This document shows, in pieces, positions 36,373 through 44,964 of a stretch of 50,061 nucleotides of DNA; the stretch's first letter is position 1; every line of letters begins with the position of its first letter. The notes beneath the pieces were generated by a model. That model was given only the letters and a program-made list of their open reading frames with translations, made no database searches and was not told the DNA's origin. The translations under genes were made by a program, and so were the position numbers. This DNA is from Rhodovulum sp. (lineage in GTDB: Bacteria; Pseudomonadota; Alphaproteobacteria; Rhodobacterales; Rhodobacteraceae): contig JACKKC010000021.1 in NCBI GenBank assembly GCA_020637615.1, positions 1 to 50,061 of the forward strand, written 5' to 3'.

Positions 36373-36747
36373 ATGGTGTTCTTGGTTGCAAGCCTGGCGG
36401 TGGCCGCCTTCCTGCTCGGCTTTCACCTTGCCGGCGTCCTTCCCGCAGCGAGCCGCGCGATCGCCACGGCCCGCAGCGCCACCGGCGCGATGCGCAACCC
36501 TGCGCTCGACGACCTCGCCCGGGAGAAAGCGGCGCAGAAGGCGGGCCTCTCGCTGCTCGGCAGCTTCGCCTCGATCGCGCTCCGCAGCGCCGCCGCCCTT
36601 GCCGTCTCCTTCGTGCCGATCCTGCTCGCCGACGCCATGGGCCTCGTCGATGCGGGCGCGACCACGGCGTTCCTGCTGCGCTGGGACGTGATCCTCGGTG
36701 CCTCGGCGGTGATGATCGCCGCCTGGCTGGTGGTGCGCCGGCGATGA
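36373..36747 (+). CDS. Small membrane protein upstream of a sulfotransferase
   Basis: This 124-residue protein has three likely membrane segments (residues about 2-25, 60-80 and 95-118) and a charged middle part (NPALDDLAREKAAQKAG). The stop overlaps the sulfotransferase start (ATGA), so the two are co-translated. I do not recognise the family. The ATG at 36373 directly precedes the first helix; a GTG at 36337 is possible. Confidence 0.7.
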   Translation: MVFLVASLAVAAFLLGFHLAGVLPAASRAIATARSATGAMRNPALDDLAREKAAQKAGLSLLGSFASIALRSAAALAVSFVPILLADAMGLVDAGATTAFLLRWDVILGASAVMIAAWLVVRRR

Positions 36748-37829
36748 GTGGCGCGGAGGATTATTCCCGCCTCGACCGGCTGGTGCATCGGCTCGCCTTC
36801 GCGCGCCCCGCGGTCCAGCTCGCCGCCGCGGACATGGAAGACGGCATGTTCGCCCGCGACATCGCCGGCGTCGCCCTCGACCGCCCGATCTTCGTGACCT
36901 CGCTGCCGCGCGCCGGCACCACCGTGCTGCTGACCGCGCTCGCGAAATCCCCGATGCTCGCGACCCATACCTACCGCGACATGCCCTTCGTGATGGCGCC
37001 GCTGCTCTGGTCGCGGCTGAGCGGATCGTTCCGCAAATCCGCCGCCCTGCGCGAGCGCGCCCATGGTGACGGGATGCACATCGGCTATGACAGCCCGGAA
37101 GCCTTCGAGGAGGTGGTCTGGAAGACCTTCTGGCCCGGGCACTACAAGGATGACGGCATCGTGCTCTGGCAGGCGACCGACCGCAACGCCGAGGGCGAGG
37201 CCTTCCTCGCGCGGCACATGCGCAAGATCGTCGCGCTGCGCTGCGGCAAGAATGCGGCGCAGGGCCGCTACATCTCCAAGAACAACGCCAATATCGCGCG
37301 CCTGCCGCTGATCGCGCAGGCCTTTCCGGACGCGCGCATCGTCGTGCCGGTCCGTTCGCCCCTGGAACACGCCGCCTCGCTCCTGCGCCAGCATCTCAAC
37401 TTCCTCGACCAGCACGGCCGCGAGCCCTTCGTGCGGCGCTACATGGCGGACATCGGCCATCTCGAATTCGGCGCGCTACACCGGCCGATCGCCTTTCCCG
37501 GCTTCGCCGAGCGCGCGAGGGGCCTCGACCCGCGCGACATCGACTACTGGCTCGCCTATTGGATCGCCGCCTTCAACCATGTCGCGGCAGACCCAAGCAT
37601 CATCCTCGTCTCGCACGAGGCGCTCGCCGGCTCCGGGGCGAGGGGCGTGACGCGGCTCTGCGCGGCGATCGGCGTCGAGCCGGGACCCGAACTGTCCGCC
37701 ATGGCCGCCGCCTTCCGCGAGGTGGCGCCGCGCGCGGGCGACCACGGCGCCGACCCGACGCTCGCCGCCGAGGCCGAGGCGCTGCACGGCAGGCTGGTCG
37801 CTTCCTCCTTGATGGTTAACCAGACTTGA
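36744..37829 (+). CDS. PAPS-type sulfotransferase family protein
   Basis: This 361-residue protein has the 5'-phosphosulfate-binding loop as FVTSLPRAGTTVLLTALAKSP and the second binding segment IVVPVRSPLEHAASLL (3'-phosphate region), so it is a sulfotransferase-fold protein. Such enzymes move sulfate from PAPS to hydroxyl or amino groups of sugars, lipids or small molecules. It is coupled to a small membrane protein upstream and followed by an arylsulfotransferase-like gene. The acceptor is unknown. The start ATG 36744 is fixed by the ATGA overlap. Confidence 0.83.
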   Translation: MSGAEDYSRLDRLVHRLAFARPAVQLAAADMEDGMFARDIAGVALDRPIFVTSLPRAGTTVLLTALAKSPMLATHTYRDMPFVMAPLLWSRLSGSFRKSAALRERAHGDGMHIGYDSPEAFEEVVWKTFWPGHYKDDGIVLWQATDRNAEGEAFLARHMRKIVALRCGKNAAQGRYISKNNANIARLPLIAQAFPDARIVVPVRSPLEHAASLLRQHLNFLDQHGREPFVRRYMADIGHLEFGALHRPIAFPGFAERARGLDPRDIDYWLAYWIAAFNHVAADPSIILVSHEALAGSGARGVTRLCAAIGVEPGPELSAMAAAFREVAPRAGDHGADPTLAAEAEALHGRLVASSLMVNQT

Positions 37830-37850
37830 GCTCCGGCCTTGCGCCGGAGC
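37830..37850 (+). terminator. Hairpin after the sulfotransferase gene
   Basis: An 8-bp stem GCTCCGGC/GCCGGAGC with a 5-nt loop begins right after the stop codon. No T-run follows. Confidence 0.4.
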
Positions 37851-37922
37851 GCCGAATGCAACGCTATGCCCTCCGCACGTCCCGAGGCGGGCGGAATCGA
37901 AACCGGGACTGAGGAGGACAGA

Positions 37923-39239
37923 ATGGCGGGCCGCGCTTCCTTCGCGCTTTTCCTCGCCTCGCTCGTCGCGCTCGGCGTGCTCTGGGGCATCGTCGCGACG
38001 AAACGGGGGTATTTTCCCTATCCGCAGCTGCGCGCCGCCGTAAGCCAGGTCTCCGCGCTGGAGGAAGAAGCGTTCGAACGCCACGAGACGATCGCCCTCC
38101 CCGATGCGCCGACCTATGCCGTCGGCCCCGACGCGCCGCCGGTCGCCGACGGCCTGATCTTCGCGGTCGGCATGGACGACGAACTGGTCAATTTCGCCCG
38201 GGTCATGGACCGCGACGGCAAGGTGATCCACGAATGGCGGCCCGACTGGTTCGAGATCTGGCCGGACGACAGCTACTTGCCCGACAATCGCAAGCCGCAA
38301 TCGCCCCCCGGCGTGCTGGTGCATGGCGCCGCGGTCACCCCCGACGGCGACCTTGTCGTCAACTTCGAACATCTCAGCACCGTGCGCCTCGACCCCTGCG
38401 GCGGGGTCCGCTGGAAGCTGCCGAACTTCGCGCATCATTCCGTAGCGCTGACCGAGGACGGCAACGTCTGGGTTGCGGCCGAGCGGGAGGTCGCCGGGGC
38501 GCCCGGCGTCACCGAGGAGATCTATCCTGGGATCCGAGACCTCACGATCCAGAAGATCTCGCCCGAGGGAGAGATCCTGTTCGAGGCCTCCCTCGTGGAC
38601 ATTCTCGAGCAGAACGACCTGCTCGGCCTCCTGCACATGTCCGCCACCGAGAACCGCACGACGCCGGTCTCCGGCGACATCCTGCATGTCAACGACGTGG
38701 AGGAATTCCCGGCCTCGATGCCGGCGGGCTTCTTCCGTCCCGGCGACATTCTGGTGTCCCTGCGCAACATCAACACGATCCTGGTGATCGATCCTTCTGA
38801 TCTCTCGGTGAAATTCGTATCCACCGGCCATGTCCTGCGCCAGCATGACGCCGATTTCGTCTCCGGCGACCGGATCACGGTCTTCGACAACCGCAACACC
38901 GACGGCAGCGTGCTCATCAAGGGGCAAAACCGGAGCCGCATGCTGGAAATCGAGGCGCCGAGCGGCATGGTGCACGAGATCCTGCCCGAGAGCCCGGACT
39001 ATTTCACCAATATCATGGGTAAGCAGCAACGCCTGCCGAACGGCAATACGCTCGTCACCGTGACCTGGCAGGGGCAGGCGCTCGAGCTCGGCCCCGACGG
39101 CCGGCTCGCCTGGCAGCTGACCAATTCCGTCAGCGACGGAATGCGCGGGGTGCTCACCGAGGTCGATCTCCTGCCGCCGGAGATGGATGCGGCCTTTTTC
39201 GAGCGGCTCGCTTCAGCCTGCCCGGCCGTCAGCGGCTGA
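37923..39239 (+). CDS. Arylsulfotransferase (ASST)-like protein
   Basis: This 438-residue protein has an N-terminal membrane anchor or signal (about 5-25) and a beta-propeller-like body with repeated strands (PDGDLVVNFEHLSTVRLD, LTEDGNVWVAA, FVSGDRITVFDNRN). This resembles bacterial ASST proteins, which in characterised members transfer sulfate between phenols in the periplasm without PAPS. His residues in FAHHSVAL and RQHDADF could be the catalytic ones, but I cannot assign them. GAGGAGG precedes the ATG at 37923. It follows the PAPS-type enzyme by 93 bp. Confidence 0.75.
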   Translation: MAGRASFALFLASLVALGVLWGIVATKRGYFPYPQLRAAVSQVSALEEEAFERHETIALPDAPTYAVGPDAPPVADGLIFAVGMDDELVNFARVMDRDGKVIHEWRPDWFEIWPDDSYLPDNRKPQSPPGVLVHGAAVTPDGDLVVNFEHLSTVRLDPCGGVRWKLPNFAHHSVALTEDGNVWVAAEREVAGAPGVTEEIYPGIRDLTIQKISPEGEILFEASLVDILEQNDLLGLLHMSATENRTTPVSGDILHVNDVEEFPASMPAGFFRPGDILVSLRNINTILVIDPSDLSVKFVSTGHVLRQHDADFVSGDRITVFDNRNTDGSVLIKGQNRSRMLEIEAPSGMVHEILPESPDYFTNIMGKQQRLPNGNTLVTVTWQGQALELGPDGRLAWQLTNSVSDGMRGVLTEVDLLPPEMDAAFFERLASACPAVSG

Positions 39240-39355
39240 CCATCGACGCCGATCGCAATTGGGACCTCCTCCGCCCGAGTTCCGGACGGTCACGGCGAGG
39301 GCGCTGCGCTCATCTTGCTGCGTGACGGACGCAGAAGAAAGCATGACTGCCAAAT

Positions 39356-39421
39356 GCGGTAACCCTGGCTGATCCTCGGACGGGGGTTTCCTTGCCGCGC
39401 GCGCTCCGTTAAGGTTACCGC
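39356..39421. promoter_or_regulatory. Widely spaced inverted repeat upstream of a small membrane protein
   Basis: GCGGTAACC (39356-39364) and GGTTACCGC (39413-39421) are perfect 9-bp inverted copies 48 bp apart, each with a palindromic GGTNACC core, ending 41 bp before the next start codon. This could be a two-site operator; the protein is unknown. Confidence 0.3.
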
Positions 39422-39462
39422 CGTTCCGGCATTGCCGGTTCGGGGTATGGTGGGGATTTGAC

Positions 39463-39696
39463 ATGCGATCGATTACTACGTGCGCCGCCGCGCTCGGACT
39501 GCTCGCCTTTCTGTTGCCGCTGCCGGCGGCGGCCTATATCGGGCCGGGCGCCGGGCTGAGTGCCATCGGCTCGCTGGTTGCGCTGATCGGCGCCTTCTTC
39601 CTTCTGCTGGCCGGCTTCGTATGGTATCCGGTCAAGCGCCTCCTGCGCGGCCGCAGCGGCGCAGCTGGCGAATCCGCCCATTCCGCCAAGAAATAG
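39463..39696 (+). CDS. Small YIGPGAG membrane protein
   Basis: This 77-residue protein has a cleavable-looking signal (to about AAA-YIG), the YIGPGAGLSAIGSLVALIG segment as a second helix, and a basic tail (WYPVKRLLRGRSG). I have seen the YIGPGAG pattern in small proteins next to sulfotransferases and alkaline-phosphatase-like proteins, but its function is unknown to me. GGGG precedes the ATG at 39463. It is separated from the ASST gene by 223 bp containing an inverted repeat. Confidence 0.7.
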   Translation: MRSITTCAAALGLLAFLLPLPAAAYIGPGAGLSAIGSLVALIGAFFLLLAGFVWYPVKRLLRGRSGAAGESAHSAKK

Positions 39697-39918
39697 CCGC
39701 GCGGCCTTAATAGACCACTAGAGCTTTCGGGACCGGGCCGCCCGCCGAGATCGGCATGCATGGCCGGTGCACGGATTGCGCGTGCTTCGCGCTTGCCGCG
39801 CGTTCATCGGCGCCCGCCGGGCCTTCCGGGCAAAGGCAGGACTTGCCCGAAGGGCTGTTGCCGGCCCTTCCAGCCGGGTGTAACCACCTCCAGATCACCG
39901 TCAGCCCGGGCCACGTCC

Positions 39919-41154
39919 ATGTCCGAAGACTTCTACCGCATCAAGCGCCTGCCACCTTACGTCTTCGCCGAGGTGAACCGCCTCAAGGCGAAATACCGGG
40001 CGGAAGGCATGGACATCATCGATTTCGGGATGGGCAATCCCGACATGTCGACCCCGAGCCATATCGTCGAAAAGCTCGTGGAAACCGTCCGCAAGCCCCG
40101 CACCCACCGCTATTCCGCCTCCAAGGGCATCCCGGGCCTGCGCCGCGCCCAGGCCGGCTATTACGCCCGGCGTTTCGGGGTGACGCTCGACCCCGAGACC
40201 GAGGTCATCGCCACCCTCGGCTCCAAGGAAGGACTCGCGAACCTCGCCATGGCGATCACCGCGCCCGGCGACGTGATGCTGGTGCCGAACCCCTCCTACC
40301 CGATCCATCCCTACGGCTTCATGATCGCCGGCGGCACGCTCCGCCACGTCCCGGCGCTCCACGACGGAAAGTTCAATCCCGCCGAATACCTGCGTGCCCT
40401 CAATCGCGCGGTGATCCATTCGGTGCCCAAACCCGTGGCGCTGGTCGTCTCCTTCCCCTCGAACCCGACCGCGCAGATCTGCGATCTCGATTTCTACCGC
40501 GATCTCATCGCTTTCGCGAAGAAACATCACCTGTGGGTGCTCTCCGATCTCGCCTATGCCGAGATCTATTTCGACGGCAATCCGCCGCCTTCCATCCTCC
40601 AGGTCGAAGGCGCACGCGACGTGGCCGTGGAATTCACGTCGCTCTCGAAGACCTATGCCATGCCGGGCTGGCGCATGGGATTTGCCGTTGGCAACCAGCG
40701 GCTTATCGAGGCGCTGACCCGCATCAAGTCCTATCTCGACTACGGCGCCTTCACCCCGGTCCAGGTCGCCGCCGCCGCGGCGCTCAACGGGCCGGACGAT
40801 TGCATCGCCGAGATCCGCGGCATCTACAAATCCCGCCGCGACGTGCTCGTCGACGCCATGGGCCGCGCGGGCTGGAGCATTCCTTCCCCGCCCGCGACCA
40901 TGTTCGCCTGGGCGCCGGTTCCCGAGCCTTTCCAGTCGATTGGCTCGATGGGTTATTCCAAGATCCTGCTGCGCGAGGCCGAGGTGGCCGTCGCCCCCGG
41001 CATCGGCTTCGGCGAATACGGCGAAGGCTATGTCCGCCTCGGCCTCGTAGAGAACGAGCACCGCATCCGCCAGGCCGCCCGTGGCGTGAAGCGGGTGATG
41101 GCCAATGCCGAGGCGCTTCTCGCCAAGTACCACGCCGAGGAAGCCGCCGCCTGA
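39919..41154 (+). CDS. Class I/II aminotransferase (AlaC / LL-DAP aminotransferase-like)
   Basis: This 411-residue PLP enzyme begins EDFYRIKRLPPYVFAEVN, as in alanine-synthesising AlaC-type and related aminotransferases, and shows GMGNPDMSTP, SFPSNPTAQ, the PLP lysine K244 in SLSKTYAMPGWRMGF and a C-terminal GEGYVRLGLVENE with the substrate-binding Arg. It is often annotated as LL-diaminopimelate aminotransferase, but the neighbourhood with hom does not prove that. The ATG at 39919 is chosen over an open frame starting at 39760. It lies 86 bp upstream of hom. Confidence 0.87.
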   Translation: MSEDFYRIKRLPPYVFAEVNRLKAKYRAEGMDIIDFGMGNPDMSTPSHIVEKLVETVRKPRTHRYSASKGIPGLRRAQAGYYARRFGVTLDPETEVIATLGSKEGLANLAMAITAPGDVMLVPNPSYPIHPYGFMIAGGTLRHVPALHDGKFNPAEYLRALNRAVIHSVPKPVALVVSFPSNPTAQICDLDFYRDLIAFAKKHHLWVLSDLAYAEIYFDGNPPPSILQVEGARDVAVEFTSLSKTYAMPGWRMGFAVGNQRLIEALTRIKSYLDYGAFTPVQVAAAAALNGPDDCIAEIRGIYKSRRDVLVDAMGRAGWSIPSPPATMFAWAPVPEPFQSIGSMGYSKILLREAEVAVAPGIGFGEYGEGYVRLGLVENEHRIRQAARGVKRVMANAEALLAKYHAEEAAA

Positions 41155-41240
41155 ACCCCGGCCGTGCCCACTTGCCGATTGCGGACCGCCCGACGCTCGC
41201 CTAGGACGGTGCGCCATTCCGCCGAAGCCCGGAGACCAGA

Positions 41241-42527
41241 ATGCCCGAACCGCTCCGTATCGCCATCGCCGGGCTCGGCACCGTCGGCGCCGGCGTCGTC
41301 CGGATGCTCGCCACGAACGGGCCGCTGATCGCGGCACGGGCCGGGCGCAGGGTGGAGATCGCGGCTATCTCCGCGCGTTCGCGGAGCCGCGACCGCGGCG
41401 TCGACATCTCGCCCTATGCCTGGGAAGACGATCCCGTGGCCCTCGCCCGCCGCCCGGACGTCGATCTGGTGGTGGAGGTCATGGGCGGAGAGAACGGCCC
41501 GGCCAAGGCCACCGTCCAGGCCGCGCTGGCTGGCGGCAAGCACGTGGTGACGGCCAACAAGGCGCTGCTTGCCCGCCATGGCCAGGTGCTGGCCGAAGCG
41601 GCCGAGGCCGCGGGCGTTGCCCTGCGCTTCGAGGCTGCGGTGGCCGGCGGCATTCCGGTCGTCAAGGCCCTGACCGAGGGCCTCGCCGGCAACGCGATCA
41701 CCCGGGTGATGGGGGTGCTCAACGGCACCTGCAACTACATCCTGACCCGGATGGAGGCGACCGACTCGCCCTTCTCCGAGGTGCTGGCCGATGCCCAGCG
41801 CCTCGGCTACGCCGAAGCCGATCCGAGCTTCGACGTCGGCGGCGCCGATGCCGCCCAGAAGCTCGCCCTGCTCGCCGCGGCCGCCTTCGGGAGCCGCGTG
41901 GATTTCGACGGCATCGTGCTCGAAGGCATCGAGCGCATGAGCCTCGCCGACATCGAGCATGCCGCCGACATGGGCTACCGCATCAAGCTGCTCGGAGTCG
42001 CGCGGCAGCTGCCGTCGGGCATCGAGGCCCGGATGCAGCCCTGCCTCGTGCCCACGACCTCGACCATCGGCCAGCTCGAAGGGGTGAGCAACATGGTGGT
42101 TCTCGAAGGCGACTTCTCCGGCCAGATCGTGATGAGCGGTCCCGGCGCTGGCGCCGGCCCGACCGCCTCGGCGATCCTTGGCGACGTGATCGACGTGGCC
42201 CGCGGCCTCGTCATGCCGGTCTTCGGGCGCCCGGCGGCGGAGCTCGCCGCACCGCGCCGCGCCAGCGACGAGAACGAAGCCGCCTATTACCTGCGCTTCC
42301 TCCTTGCGGACGCGCCCGGAACGCTCGCCGGGGTCGCGGCGGCCCTGGGCCGCAGTGGTATCTCGATCAACCGCATGCGCCAGGTCGAACATGCCGGCGC
42401 CGAGGCCCCGGTGCTCATCGTGACCCATCGCACCGGGCGCGCGGCGCTCGACGCCGCGCTGGCCGAGATCGCGGCGCTCGACGTCTGCCGCGCGGAGCCG
42501 GTGGCGATCCGCATCGAGGATGTTTGA
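41241..42527 (+). CDS. hom: Homoserine dehydrogenase
   Basis: This 428-residue enzyme reduces aspartate semialdehyde to homoserine for threonine, methionine and isoleucine synthesis. It has the NAD(P) loop IAGLGTVGAGVVRML, VVTANKALLARHG with the conserved Lys, GVLNGTCNYILTRME, and a C-terminal ACT domain from about residue 345 (YLRFLLADAPGTLAGVAAAL), which allows feedback control by an amino acid. The ATG at 41241 is clear. Its end overlaps the GNAT gene by 8 nt. Confidence 0.96.
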   Translation: MPEPLRIAIAGLGTVGAGVVRMLATNGPLIAARAGRRVEIAAISARSRSRDRGVDISPYAWEDDPVALARRPDVDLVVEVMGGENGPAKATVQAALAGGKHVVTANKALLARHGQVLAEAAEAAGVALRFEAAVAGGIPVVKALTEGLAGNAITRVMGVLNGTCNYILTRMEATDSPFSEVLADAQRLGYAEADPSFDVGGADAAQKLALLAAAAFGSRVDFDGIVLEGIERMSLADIEHAADMGYRIKLLGVARQLPSGIEARMQPCLVPTTSTIGQLEGVSNMVVLEGDFSGQIVMSGPGAGAGPTASAILGDVIDVARGLVMPVFGRPAAELAAPRRASDENEAAYYLRFLLADAPGTLAGVAAALGRSGISINRMRQVEHAGAEAPVLIVTHRTGRAALDAALAEIAALDVCRAEPVAIRIEDV

Positions 42528-43059
42528 GCACCCGCCCGACGGCATCGACGTGCGGGCCTCCGGGCCCGGCGACCTCGCCGCCATTCAGGCGATCTACGCG
42601 AAGAATGTGCTGACTGGACTCGGCTCCTTCGAGGAGGCCCCCCCCGACACCGCCGAAATGGCCCGCCGGCGCGCGGCGGTGATCGACCTCGGACTGCCCT
42701 GGCTGGTCGCGGAGCGGAACGGCCGCGTGCTCGGCTATTGCTACGCCCATCCCTATCACACCCGGTCTGCCTATCGCTTCACGCTGGAGGACGCGATCTA
42801 CATCGACCCCGAGGCCCGGCGCGGCGGCATCGGCCGCGCGCTGCTCGGCGCGCTCCTCGACGAGACCGCGTGCCTCGGCTACCGGCACATGATCGCCGTC
42901 ATCGGCGACAGCGGCAACGCGGGCTCGATCGCGCTGCACGCGCGCGCCGGCTTCCGCATGGTCGGCACCCTGGAGGCCGTCGGCTTCAAGTTCGGGCGCT
43001 GGGTCGATGTCGTCTTGATGCAGCGCGACCTCAGCCCGCAAGCCAGAGCGGAAGCGTGA
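42520..43059 (+). CDS. GNAT N-acetyltransferase, phosphinothricin-acetyltransferase-like
   Basis: This 179-residue GNAT protein has the acetyl-CoA loop RRGGIGRALLGALLDE and the family motifs GYCYAHPYHTRSAYRFTLED, IYIDPEARRGG and NAGSIALHARAGF of the phosphinothricin/methionine-sulfone acetyltransferase group. It would acetylate an amino group of a glutamate-analogue-type or other small substrate. Its start lies inside the end of hom; its end runs 29 bp into the convergent dctM gene. Confidence 0.88.
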   Translation: MFEHPPDGIDVRASGPGDLAAIQAIYAKNVLTGLGSFEEAPPDTAEMARRRAAVIDLGLPWLVAERNGRVLGYCYAHPYHTRSAYRFTLEDAIYIDPEARRGGIGRALLGALLDETACLGYRHMIAVIGDSGNAGSIALHARAGFRMVGTLEAVGFKFGRWVDVVLMQRDLSPQARAEA

Positions 43060-44314
43060 GCGAGATCGCGGGAACGAAGGTCGTCAGGATCAGCGCCACC
43101 AGAATCGCCAGGTAGAACGGCCAGATCGTCTTCACCGCCTTCTCGATCGGCACCTTGCCGATCGCGCAACCCACGAAGAGGCACGCCCCCACCGGCGGCG
43201 TGCAGAGCCCCAGCCCGAGGTTCATCATCAGGATCATGCCGAACTGCAGCGGGCTCATGCCGAGCTGCGCGGTCACCGGAAGGAAGATCGGCGTGCAGAT
43301 CAGGATCAGCGCCGCCATGTCCATGATCATGCCCAGGACCAGCAGCATCCCGTTGATCATCAGCAGGATCGCCACCGGGTTCTCCGAGATCCCGAGGAGG
43401 AACTCGATCATCCGCGTCGGCACCTTGTAGTAGGTCAGCATATAGGCGAATGCCGCCGCGCAGGCGACGAGCACCAACACCATCGAGGTGGTCCGTACCG
43501 ACCGCACCACGGCGAGGCGGAAATTCTCCCAGTTCAGCGCCCGATAGACCAAAAGCGTGACGAGCAGCGCGTAGATCGCCCCGAAGGCCCCGGATTCGGT
43601 CACCGTGAAGATCCCCGAAAGCACCCCGCCGACGATGATGACGGCGGTGAAGAGGCCCGGCAGCGCCGCCAGGAAATGCCAGCCCAGCGCCCGGAACCCC
43701 GGAAAGACCTCGGCGGTATAGCCGCGCCGGATCGCGACGATATAGGCCGCGCCGGCCAGGCACAGGCACATGAGCACGCCGGGCACCACCCCGGCCAGGA
43801 ACAGCGACGAGATCGAGATGCCCCCGCCCGCGGCCACGGCGAAGAGGATCATGTTGTGGCTCGGTGGAATCAGGATCCCCGCCAGCGAGGACGTCACCGT
43901 CACGTTGACCGAATAATCGTCGTCATAGCCCTTCTCCTTCATGACCGGGATCAGGATGGAACCCAGGGCCGAGATATCGGCCACTGCCGAGCCGGAGATG
44001 CCGCCGAAGAGCATCGAGGAGAAGACGTTGACGATCCCGAGCCCCCCGCGGATGCTGCCCACCGCCGAGGAGGCGAAGCGCACCAGCCGGATGGCGATGC
44101 CCCCGTGGAACATCAGCTCGCCCGCGAAGATGAAGAACGGGATCGCCAGGAGCGAGAAGATCGACACCCCGGAGATGATGCGCTGCGTGGCGACGAGGAT
44201 CGGCAGGCCCTCGTACCAGAAGGCGGCGAAGGCGGCGATTCCGAGCGCGAAGGCCACCGGCACGCCGATGACGACACCGGCCCCGAACAGCGCGAGCAGC
44301 AACAGCAGGCCCAT
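43031..44314 (-). CDS. dctM: TRAP transporter large permease
   Basis: This 427-residue protein with about twelve helices is the DctM ion-coupled subunit, with PFFIFAGELMFHGGIAIRLV, GISGSAVADISALGSILIPVM and IPPSHNMILFAVAAGG as family marks. With DctQ it moves the DctP-bound acid using a sodium or proton gradient. It follows dctQ by 21 bp. The 3' end overlaps the convergent GNAT gene. Confidence 0.94.
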   Translation of the reverse strand: MGLLLLLALFGAGVVIGVPVAFALGIAAFAAFWYEGLPILVATQRIISGVSIFSLLAIPFFIFAGELMFHGGIAIRLVRFASSAVGSIRGGLGIVNVFSSMLFGGISGSAVADISALGSILIPVMKEKGYDDDYSVNVTVTSSLAGILIPPSHNMILFAVAAGGGISISSLFLAGVVPGVLMCLCLAGAAYIVAIRRGYTAEVFPGFRALGWHFLAALPGLFTAVIIVGGVLSGIFTVTESGAFGAIYALLVTLLVYRALNWENFRLAVVRSVRTTSMVLVLVACAAAFAYMLTYYKVPTRMIEFLLGISENPVAILLMINGMLLVLGMIMDMAALILICTPIFLPVTAQLGMSPLQFGMILMMNLGLGLCTPPVGACLFVGCAIGKVPIEKAVKTIWPFYLAILVALILTTFVPAISLTLPLWLAG

Positions 44315-44335
44315 CGAACCCTCCGGCGTTGACGG

Positions 44336-44860
44336 CTATTCCACGAGCAGGCTGTCCTGCTCAATCCCGCGCGCCATCTTCGACAGATGCCCCACGGAAA
44401 AGAGACAGATCAGCCCGCCACCGATGCACGACGGAAGGGCGCGCAGTCCCTCGGGAAGATGGATGAGCGGGATCTGGGAGCCCCATTTGAACAGGGTCAA
44501 CTGATAGCCCGTGACCATCAGCACCAGCCCGAAGCCTGCCAGCGACAGATGGGAGACCGCCAGGAAGGCGCGCCTGACCGGCTCGGGGCAGAGCTCGCGG
44601 AAATACGAGACCCCCAGATGCGTGTTCTCGTGGATCCCGACGGCGGCGCCGAGGAAGGTGATCACTACCATCAGGAGCAGCGACACCTGCTCGACCCAGG
44701 TCGGCGTGGCGTTGAGCACGTAGCGCCCCCAGACCAGCCAGCCGAACATGAATGTCAGCGACACCAGCGCGACGCCTGCCAGCAGCTTGCAGGTCCAGCT
44801 CACCATGTCGAGCAGCCGGTCGAACCAGGAGAAGTTCCGGCGCGGAGGATCGATGCTCAT
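44336..44860 (-). CDS. dctQ: TRAP transporter small permease
   Basis: This 174-residue protein has four membrane helices and the DctQ pattern (VSLTFMFGWLVWGRYVLNATPTWVEQ). It helps couple DctP to DctM. It lies between dctP (104 bp upstream) and dctM on the same strand. The ATG at 44860 has a weak ribosome-binding site, which may lower its level relative to dctP. Confidence 0.9.
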   Translation of the reverse strand: MSIDPPRRNFSWFDRLLDMVSWTCKLLAGVALVSLTFMFGWLVWGRYVLNATPTWVEQVSLLLMVVITFLGAAVGIHENTHLGVSYFRELCPEPVRRAFLAVSHLSLAGFGLVLMVTGYQLTLFKWGSQIPLIHLPEGLRALPSCIGGGLICLFSVGHLSKMARGIEQDSLLVE

Positions 44861-44964
44861 TGCGGGTCATCCCGGGGCCAGACACATGGTCGCAATAGAG
44901 AACAGTCGCGATCCGACGGGCAAGAGCGTCCGGGCCGGGCATGGCGGCCCGGCCCGATTTCCCG

